Origin: UBA4744 sp035282865
GTDB taxonomy: Bacteria > Actinomycetota > Acidimicrobiia > Spongiisociales > UBA4744
NCBI GenBank assembly: GCA_035282865.1
Contig: DATEVB010000215.1
Location: 1-10,765, forward strand
DNA: 10,765 bases
Direction of reading: 5' to 3'
Part shown: piece after piece, positions 6,052-10,765 of the stretch
How positions within the stretch are numbered: position 1 is the stretch's first letter
Layout of the letters: each line of letters opens with the position of its first letter
Notes under the pieces: generated by a model
What the model was told of the DNA's origin: nothing
Seen by the model: only the letters and a program-made list of their open reading frames with translations
Databases searched by the model: none
Position numbers and translations under genes: made by a program

Positions 6052-7152
6052 TCACGGTCCCGGTAGTACGTCAACGATCACGTCCTGGTTGGCCTTCAGC
6101 TCTTCGGGGAGCACCTTATCGGCGGTTAGGAAGAGCGACTCGTTGCCGTGGCATGCGTCGCACGACGCGTTCTGCGGGGTGTTGCGCTGGATGTTGTGTG
6201 GCGTCGCGTAGGCGAACGTGGGCCGCGCGTCGAACTCGGGGAGCAGGTCCGTCCCATAGAACGAGAAGCTCTCCGGATCGACCGGAACGTGGCGCAACAC
6301 AACGTAGCTCCACGGGCGCTGCTCGGTAGGCTCGGCATTCTTACCGACATAGAACGCCATCTCCGACGGTTCGATCCGGAAGTAGGGTGTGCCCTCATCC
6401 GACGTCTGCACGTGGCAGCTGTAGCAGTTCTTGTAATCGACCGAGTGACAGACCTGGCAGGCCAGGGTTTCCGAGTGGATCGAGTGCTGCTGATTGTCGT
6501 CGGCACCACCCTCGACATCCGGGTGGCAATCGATGCACTCGACTGCGGCATCGTCGTAGCGATGGTCCTGAGCGGGAACGTCGCCGTGCATCTCCGCATC
6601 GCCGTGACAGTCGAAACAAGCCATACCGCCCGGGTTGAAGTGGACATCGGCGGGGTATGTGCCACCCTCCGCCATCACGTTCTTGCCCTTGTACTCGTCG
6701 TTGATCCGACTTCCATGACAACCCGTGCAGGTCAAGTTCATGGGCGGCGGGTTCTTGAAGGAGTGGCCGTCCAACAAACCACCCCCGGCACTGGTCGGGC
6801 GGCTCACATGACACTGACCGCACGATGTGTGGCAACCGGAGCAGTGGTTCCCGAAGGCGAGTTCCAGTTCCGGCGACAGCTCCTCGCTGCCGGCCCGCTC
6901 GGCGAACACCGTCAGGTAACCGTCCAGCGTCGAGTGCAGGCTCATCGCATCTGTGGTGCTGATCTCGTTGTGACAGGACGAGCACGTTTCAATCGAATCC
7001 GGATCGCGGACCATGCCGGTGTGGGCTGCCTCCATGCCGCTGGCCCGGCCGTCGCCGCCGTGGCAGGCGATACAGCCGAGCTGGCCGTGTGTCGTTTCAA
7101 AGAAGGCGTCGTCGCTCACGAAAACCTGTTCCCATGCCTCCAACGGAGGCAC
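6052..7152 (-). CDS. Multiheme c-type cytochrome (main part, 10 CxxCH motifs)
   Basis: Predicted 366 aa from a GTG at 7152. CxxCH heme sites start at residues 27, 57, 104, 111, 142, 179, 206, 232, 243 and 331; those at 104 and 111 are nearly back to back (CSGCHTSCGQCH). Many extra His residues can serve as distal ligands. Such proteins carry electrons outside the cytoplasm. There is no signal peptide in this piece, yet heme attachment needs export. The signal and an eleventh CxxCH lie directly upstream in the same frame (7162-7425), separated by one TGA and three codons, so the two pieces are almost certainly one gene. GAGG 7 bases before the GTG could allow restart, but a restarted product would not be exported. 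A rhodanese lipoprotein precedes it in the operon. The exact family and partner are not recognised; it is not an obvious nitrite, tetrathionate or sulfite reductase. Confidence 0.88.
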   Translation of the reverse strand: MPPLEAWEQVFVSDDAFFETTHGQLGCIACHGGDGRASGMEAAHTGMVRDPDSIETCSSCHNEISTTDAMSLHSTLDGYLTVFAERAGSEELSPELELAFGNHCSGCHTSCGQCHVSRPTSAGGGLLDGHSFKNPPPMNLTCTGCHGSRINDEYKGKNVMAEGGTYPADVHFNPGGMACFDCHGDAEMHGDVPAQDHRYDDAAVECIDCHPDVEGGADDNQQHSIHSETLACQVCHSVDYKNCYSCHVQTSDEGTPYFRIEPSEMAFYVGKNAEPTEQRPWSYVVLRHVPVDPESFSFYGTDLLPEFDARPTFAYATPHNIQRNTPQNASCDACHGNESLFLTADKVLPEELKANQDVIVDVLPGP

Positions 7153-7161
7153 CGAACCGCC

Positions 7162-7425
7162 TCAGCCCTCACCTTCGCTGAGGGTTTCGCCGGCGAAGGG
7201 TTCGACCGCCAGGGCTTGCAGAGTGGCCTGGTCCGTATGGCAGGTGACACAACTGGCGTCGGCGGCAACGGCCTCGGTGGTAGTCGTCGCCGGGGCCGTG
7301 ACGGAGGTGTCGTCCGGCAACGTGGTCTCGGTCGATGTGGTGGTGTCCTCGGCGCCGCTCGAACATCCGGCAATCAGGAAGCCGAGGAGCAACGCTCCGA
7401 ACAACCGCGGGGCTGCTTTTCTCAT
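7162..7425 (-). CDS. Lipoprotein N-terminal part of the multiheme cytochrome, ended by TGA
   Basis: Predicted 87 aa. The lipoprotein signal is MRKAAPRLFGALLLGFLIAGC with lipobox LIAGC and lipidated Cys21, followed by a Thr/Ser-rich tether (residues 28-50) and one heme site CVTCH (59-63). It stops at TGA (7164-7162), and the 366-residue cytochrome continues in the same frame. The ATG at 7425 has AGGAGG 4 bases upstream and starts 27 bases after the rhodanese stop, so the two genes share a transcript. A lone 87-residue monoheme lipoprotein is possible but less likely than one undecaheme protein of about 457 residues interrupted by a nonsense change or a sequence error. The tether resembles that of the neighbouring rhodanese protein, hinting that both are held at the same membrane face. 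Confidence 0.8.
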   Translation of the reverse strand: MRKAAPRLFGALLLGFLIAGCSSGAEDTTTSTETTLPDDTSVTAPATTTTEAVAADASCVTCHTDQATLQALAVEPFAGETLSEGEG

Positions 7426-7452
7426 TTCACCTCCTCATCTGACATCGACGAG

Positions 7453-8532
7453 CTATCCGGATACTGTCGGGTAGCCGGGGGCTCCTGTGTAGCGGGCGGT
7501 AGCGAGGATCGTGTCGTCGTCTGTCCAGCCCATCATCCCGAATTTCATGTTGACGACGTTGTAGCCGAGCAGAGCCAGGGCCGTGGCGGCCGCCTGACCG
7601 GTATGGCCGGTGTAGCAGTACACCATGATCGGCCGGTCGGTTGGCAGGGTGGCCAGGTTGGCCGGGTCGGCGATCGCCTTCCAGGGGATGTTGTAGGCGC
7701 CTTCCACGTGTCCTAGGGCGTAATCCTCGGGAGCCCGCACGCTCACAACGTAATAGTCGTTGGACTCGTCGCCGTCGGAGAGATTCTCGAAGAGAGTCTC
7801 AGCCGGGGTGACCGCCGTCCAGTCGGGCAGCATGGCCCGGGCGGCGGCGATGGCGATGGCCGATGCCTCGGTCTCTCCGGTGGCAAGTACGGGAAGGTCG
7901 TAGGTCTCAGTGGCGACGTTGGCTTCCGTCTCGGTCGGGTACCCGGGAGCTGCGACGTAGCGGGCTGTTGCCAGGACTTCATCGTCGTTGGTCCAGCCCA
8001 TCATCCCGAATTTGAGGTTGGTGACGTCGAAGCCGAACATCCGCAGCAGCGTCGCCGCTACCTCACCGGTATGACCGGTGTAGCAGTACACGACGATGGG
8101 CCGGTCGGTGGGCAGCATCGCCAGGCTCTCTGGATCGGCGATGCTCTTCCAGGGGATGTTGATGGCCCCTTCAATGTGCCCGAGGGCGTAGTGCTCGGGT
8201 GCACGCACGCTGACGATCAAGGGGTCGTTGGATTCGTCGCCGTCGGTCAGATTCTCATACAGGGCGTCGGCGGCGATCGTCGGCGTCCACTCGGCGAACT
8301 GAGCGGTGATGTAGTCGGCGAGCATGGTCTCTTCGTCGACCATCACGGAGGTGGTGGTGGTTGCTTCTGCAGTGGTGGTGGTCGCCTCGGTGGTGGTGGT
8401 CGCTTCAGTGGTCGGCGCGGCGGCCGTGGTCGTAGTCTCTTCCGCCGCGTTGTCCGCGCAACCCGTCAACGTAATCAGGCTGAACACGGTGAATACCGCC
8501 AGCAGCTTGAAAAGGGTGGTCCTCCGGCACAT
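7453..8532 (-). CDS. Lipoprotein with two tandem rhodanese domains
   Basis: Predicted 359 aa. A lipoprotein signal (residues 1-25, TLTGC with Cys25) leads into a Thr/Glu/Ala-rich tether (31-62), then two rhodanese domains, about 84-200 and 240-359. Each holds SVRAPE-YALGH-EGA-NIPWK and the active-site loop CYTGHTG, with Cys150 and Cys306 exactly 156 residues apart. By eye the domains are about two thirds to three quarters identical, so this is an internal duplication with both cysteines kept. Classic rhodaneses have CRxGxR; the CYTGxT loop is a variant, so sulfur transfer from thiosulfate is not certain. The ATG at 8532 has AAGGAG 7 bases upstream; a longer start would add 32 residues before the signal and is rejected. 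It is the first gene of an operon with the multiheme cytochrome. Likely role: sulfane-sulfur binding or transfer outside the membrane. Confidence 0.92.
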   Translation of the reverse strand: MCRRTTLFKLLAVFTVFSLITLTGCADNAAEETTTTAAAPTTEATTTTEATTTTAEATTTTSVMVDEETMLADYITAQFAEWTPTIAADALYENLTDGDESNDPLIVSVRAPEHYALGHIEGAINIPWKSIADPESLAMLPTDRPIVVYCYTGHTGEVAATLLRMFGFDVTNLKFGMMGWTNDDEVLATARYVAAPGYPTETEANVATETYDLPVLATGETEASAIAIAAARAMLPDWTAVTPAETLFENLSDGDESNDYYVVSVRAPEDYALGHVEGAYNIPWKAIADPANLATLPTDRPIMVYCYTGHTGQAAATALALLGYNVVNMKFGMMGWTDDDTILATARYTGAPGYPTVSG

Positions 8533-8543
8533 ATGCCGTCTCC

Positions 8544-8561
8544 TTGTGAATTGTTTCACAA
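8544..8561. promoter_or_regulatory. Perfect CRP/FNR-type palindrome upstream of the rhodanese-cytochrome operon
   Basis: TTGTGAA-N4-TTCACAA, fully symmetric, contains TGTGA-N6-TCACA, the CRP/GlxR consensus and close to FNR-family sites. It ends 11 bases before the ATG at 8532, abutting the Shine-Dalgarno, and lies downstream of the candidate -10 at 8576-8581. That position favours repression, unless another promoter is used. Confidence 0.65.
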
Positions 8562-8575
8562 CCTCCCCGGCCGCA

Positions 8576-8604
8576 ATGATACAGAGGCAACCCTCGGCCA
8601 AAAG
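8576..8604 (-). promoter_or_regulatory. Candidate promoter of the rhodanese-cytochrome operon
   Basis: On the - strand TATCAT (8581-8576) has a weak -35-like CTTTTG (8604-8599) at 17-base spacing. The predicted start near 8569 gives a leader of about 37 bases that contains the CRP/FNR-type palindrome. The -35 is poor, so an activator or another sigma factor may be needed. Confidence 0.35.
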
Positions 8605-8606
8605 CC

Positions 8607-8620
8607 TTCGCCCGGGCGAA
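8607..8620. repeat. Perfect 14-bp palindrome TTCGCCCGGGCGAA
   Basis: TTCGCCCGGGCGAA is fully self-complementary and lies just upstream of the candidate -35 of the rhodanese operon. It could be a second operator. No regulator family is recognised from it. Confidence 0.4.
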
Positions 8621-8650
8621 ATCGGCACATCAATTGGGGCATTTGGACCC

Positions 8651-8670
8651 TATATGCGTTTTCGCACATA
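8651..8670. repeat. Imperfect inverted repeat TATATGCG-TTTT-CGCACATA
   Basis: Eight-base arms with one mismatch flank TTTT. The element is AT-rich within GC-rich DNA, which is typical of a regulator site or a small hairpin. It lies about 120 bases upstream of the rhodanese ATG. Confidence 0.35.
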
Positions 8671-8737
8671 TTCGGTCGCTGCTGGTCAACTAGGACCGGC
8701 GAGCTTCGATTCAGGTTGGTGAGAACGGGCCTCCTCG

Positions 8738-8760
8738 CCCCGGACCCAGAGGGTCCGGGG
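8738..8760. repeat. Perfect 10-bp hairpin CCCCGGACCC-AGA-GGGTCCGGGG
   Basis: A 10-bp perfect stem on a 3-base loop lies 2 bases from the next hairpin. No U-tract follows on either strand, so it is not a standard terminator. It could still stop transcripts leaving the M20 gene, or be part of a dispersed palindromic repeat. Confidence 0.6.
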
Positions 8761-8762
8761 TA

Positions 8763-8798
8763 CTCCCCCTACCGACGAGCTTCGCTCATCAGGGGGAG
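8763..8798. repeat. Compound hairpin with CTCCCCCT/AGGGGGAG arms
   Basis: CTCCCCCT (8763-8770) and AGGGGGAG (8791-8798) pair outside an inner GAGC-TTC-GCTC stem (8777-8787). On the + strand ACAAAAAAG follows; on the - strand this run reads as T's before the hairpin. The nested structure looks like a REP/MITE-type element or an RNA processing stop. Together with 8738-8760 it fills the space after the M20 gene. Confidence 0.6.
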
Positions 8799-8825
8799 AC
8801 AAAAAAGAACGGCGCCTTCGGCATC

Positions 8826-10004
8826 TCAACTCCAATCGCAGGCCATCAACCGCAGCATGGCGGCGGTCCCGGCTACGACCCCCGTTTCGATGGCCGCCTC
8901 ATCGATGTCAAACCAGGCGGAATGGAGATCGGTCTTGCGGTCGGGCAGTTGCGTACCGAGGCGGAAGAGGGCCCCCGGGATCTCCTGAAGAAAATAGGAG
9001 AAGTCCTCAGCTCCAAGACTGGCGTGCGTCAAAGCCACGGCATGGGTTCCCAGCACGCTCGAAACCGCATACTCCACTTCGGCTACCACGAATTGATCGT
9101 TTATCACCGGCGGGATCCCGATTTCGTAATGAACGGTTGCTGCCGCGCCGAGCGGTGCCACGATCTCGTGTACCAGCCGTTCGATCAACTTGGGCATGCG
9201 TTCCCATGTGTCGTGGTCGAGGGAGCGGCATGTGCCGCTCAGCTCCACCGAGGTGGGGATGACGTTGTCGGCGATACCACCCTGCACTCGCCCGAAGACG
9301 AGCGATAGGGGCATGCGGGCATCGACGAGACGGTCCAGCAAGGCCGGGAGCTGGGTGATGACCTGGCCGGCCGCGAAGATCGTGTCAACCGAGTGATGGG
9401 GCCGGGCCGTGTGGCCGCCCGGCCCGTCGACGGTGATGAGGAAACGGTCGGATGAGCTGGTGATCGGTCCCGTCTTGAAGCCGATCTGACCGGGTGGGAG
9501 GGTGGGATCTACATGGAATGCGATGATCGCCTGGACCCCCTCGATGGCTCCCTCGCTCAGCAACTCGTCGGCACCACCCGGGAACAGTTCCTCGGCGGGC
9601 TGGAAGATGAATCTCACGCGGCCGGGGAGGGGGGCCAATTCATGGAGGGCCAGGGCGATTCCGACGGCAATGGCGGTATGGGCGTCGTGGCCGCAGGCGT
9701 GCATGAAGCCGGGCAACTCGGAGGCGAATGGAAGCCCGGTTTGCTCGTATATGGGAAGAGCATCGAGGTCGGCCCGAAACCCAACCAGGGAGCCCTCTTC
9801 TCCAACCTCGGCGGTTAGTCCGGTGCCGGCCGACCGTACCCGGCTCTCGATTCCCGCACCGGCGAGAGCCCGTGCCACCAATTGGGTAGTGGCAACTTCC
9901 TGGCGCCCGAGTTCCGGGCGGCGATGAATCGCTCTGCGCAGCTCGACGGCGCGGGAAGCCACCCGGGTGGCGATAGCGCGCACATGATCGAGGTCGTAGT
10001 CCAT
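8826..10004 (-). CDS. M20D-family amidohydrolase (N-acyl-amino-acid amidohydrolase/hippurate hydrolase type)
   Basis: Predicted 392 aa, normal family length. It should hydrolyse N-acyl bonds of amino acids or related amides in the cytoplasm with two metal ions. The metal and catalytic residues of the M20D family are visible: HACGHDAHT (102-110) with C104 and H106, QPAEE (135-139) with E138 and E139, H164 in IAFHVDP, the lid-domain GGHTARPHHSVD (187-198) and H351 in TDLHSAWF; LGAEDFSYF is at 320-328. No signal peptide is seen. The ATG at 10004 has a GAGGGAG at a long 12-base spacing. The nearest named relatives are AmiA/AmiB-like and hippurate hydrolases; the exact substrate (acetyl, benzoyl, IAA or mycothiol-type conjugates) cannot be read from sequence. 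glnE ends 91 bases upstream, and tandem hairpins follow. Confidence 0.93.
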   Translation of the reverse strand: MDYDLDHVRAIATRVASRAVELRRAIHRRPELGRQEVATTQLVARALAGAGIESRVRSAGTGLTAEVGEEGSLVGFRADLDALPIYEQTGLPFASELPGFMHACGHDAHTAIAVGIALALHELAPLPGRVRFIFQPAEELFPGGADELLSEGAIEGVQAIIAFHVDPTLPPGQIGFKTGPITSSSDRFLITVDGPGGHTARPHHSVDTIFAAGQVITQLPALLDRLVDARMPLSLVFGRVQGGIADNVIPTSVELSGTCRSLDHDTWERMPKLIERLVHEIVAPLGAAATVHYEIGIPPVINDQFVVAEVEYAVSSVLGTHAVALTHASLGAEDFSYFLQEIPGALFRLGTQLPDRKTDLHSAWFDIDEAAIETGVVAGTAAMLRLMACDWS

Positions 10005-10027
10005 ATCTGTCGCGTGCTCCCTCGGCG

Positions 10028-10051
10028 TGCATTTGGTTGATGCATGCTATA
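10028..10051 (-). promoter_or_regulatory. Possible promoter and operator of the M20D gene
   Basis: On the - strand TATAGC (10051-10046) could be a -10, with no good -35. The inverted repeat TGCAT-N7-ATGCA (10028-10044) would overlap the predicted start of transcription and so could act as a repressor site. Both calls are tentative. Confidence 0.3.
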
Positions 10052-10095
10052 TCGGGCTAGACATGCGGTCGGTAGGGCGGCGGTTGGAGCCGGGC

Positions 10096-10765
10096 TCAAG
10101 CGTCCTGATAGAAAAGCCTCTCGATCAGTCTTCGGGCTCGTCGGGTCAGTCTCCGGTATTCCTCCCGGACCGAGGAACGGGGGGCATCGAGTCTGCCCAG
10201 AGAAAGGGCCAATCGGGTCAGTTCGTCCTGATCGGTGGGGAGCGAATCGATCGGACGACCATATTGCAGGAACAGGCGGTTCCGGACCGTACCGCAGAAC
10301 CGGTACGCCTGGATCAAGTCTCCGGCCTCCGAGGACGACAGGTGTTTGGTAGCAGTCAGCATCTCGAGGGCAATCTCGGTACCGGGCGTTCGGAGCTCCG
10401 GGTACCGGCCTCCGAACCGCATTTGGTGCAGTTGAGTGAGGAACTCGACGTCGTTCATTCCTCCTCTTCCCAATTTGAGGTGGAAGTCAGGATCTTCGCC
10501 GGCGCCAAGCCGTTCGCGTTCGATGCGGGCTTTCATGGTGCGGATGGCGCGGATGGCGTCGGGGTTGAGGGTGTCCGGGTAGACGTGGGGGGCGATCAGT
10601 TTGGTGAAGCGTTCCCCGAGGTAGGGGTCACCGGCGGCGGGTCGGGCTTTGATGAGCGATTGGAACTCCCAGGTTTGGGCCCACTTGTCGTAGTAGCCGG
10701 CGTAGCTGTCGATGGAACGGGCCAGCGGACCGTTCTTGCCTTCGGGGCGGAGGTCGGCATCGACC
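10096..10765 (-). CDS. glnE: Glutamine synthetase adenylyltransferase, C-terminal part (5' end outside window)
   Basis: The reading frame is open from the window edge (first full codon at 10764) to TGA at 10098-10096, giving the last 222 residues. It begins with VDADLRPEGKNGPLARS, the catalytic-site region of a GlnE nucleotidyltransferase domain, then WEFQSLIKARPAAGDPYLGERF and LKLGRGGMNDVEFLTQLHQMRFGG, the GlnE signature, and the terminal helical bundle (YRRLTRRARRLIERLFY). GlnE adds or removes AMP on glutamine synthetase according to nitrogen state. In two-domain GlnE this would be the C-terminal adenylylating half. An internal ATG at 10536 is only Met within the gene, not a start. The sequence runs cleanly to a normal C-terminus with no sign of damage. 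Confidence 0.93.
   Translation of the reverse strand, partial: VDADLRPEGKNGPLARSIDSYAGYYDKWAQTWEFQSLIKARPAAGDPYLGERFTKLIAPHVYPDTLNPDAIRAIRTMKARIERERLGAGEDPDFHLKLGRGGMNDVEFLTQLHQMRFGGRYPELRTPGTEIALEMLTATKHLSSSEAGDLIQAYRFCGTVRNRLFLQYGRPIDSLPTDQDELTRLALSLGRLDAPRSSVREEYRRLTRRARRLIERLFYQDA

Noticed and set aside
7162..7164. UGA read as selenocysteine or a reassigned code.
   Set aside because: The Gly-rich context is not a redox site, no SECIS-like hairpin was noticed just downstream, and XRE, aroF, glnE and the M20 gene all end in TGA.
6148..7716. A 522-codon + strand open frame opposite the cytochrome and the rhodanese end.
   Set aside because: The - strand carries 11 CxxCH motifs, a lipobox and rhodanese motifs; the + frame is a low-stop shadow with no recognisable domain.
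8324..8420. Simple GGTGGT-type repeat as a non-coding microsatellite.
   Set aside because: It encodes the Thr-rich tether of the rhodanese lipoprotein on the - strand.

Overview
This is a GC-rich window with short intergenic gaps, GTG starts, several apparently leaderless genes and gene neighbours familiar from Actinomycetota. Two pairs recall Mycobacterium: an XRE regulator before an HBHA-like Lys/Ala-tailed protein (as Rv0474-hbhA) and an epimerase before an acyltransferase (as Rv0501-Rv0502). No marker fixes the lineage. A non-mycolate actinobacterium, perhaps from Acidimicrobiia, is an inference from gene content and style only.

Layout. 1-229: no gene seen, two GC-rich hairpins. 230-1110 (-): XRE regulator and HBHA-like protein, overlapping by ATGA, behind a good promoter that holds a CIRCE-like inverted repeat and has almost no leader. 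1222-3593 (-): SDR/epimerase-like protein, then a SAP/zinc-motif/acyltransferase fusion, then a small zinc-ribbon protein. 3594-3644: a compact divergent promoter region. 3695-3901 (+): a small unknown ORF whose start looks frameshifted. 3962-6011 (+): type I-beta DAHP synthase and ACT-domain prephenate dehydrogenase, the first step of the shikimate pathway and the tyrosine branch. 6052-8532 (-): a lipoprotein with two rhodanese domains, then a multiheme c-type cytochrome lipoprotein (11 CxxCH motifs in total) split by one in-frame TGA. 8533-8825: a 293-base control region with a perfect CRP/FNR-type palindrome, two more palindromes and two large hairpins. 8826-10004 (-): M20D amidohydrolase. 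10096-10765 (-): 3' end of glnE.

The most distinctive part is the rhodanese-cytochrome operon. Both products carry lipoprotein signals and Thr-rich tethers, so they should sit together outside the membrane, one handling sulfane sulfur or acting as a sulfur-binding protein, the other carrying electrons. This joint role is inference. The upstream CRP/FNR-type site fits control by redox state, oxygen or cAMP. The remaining genes are ordinary housekeeping genes with a few unusual details, listed in the findings.
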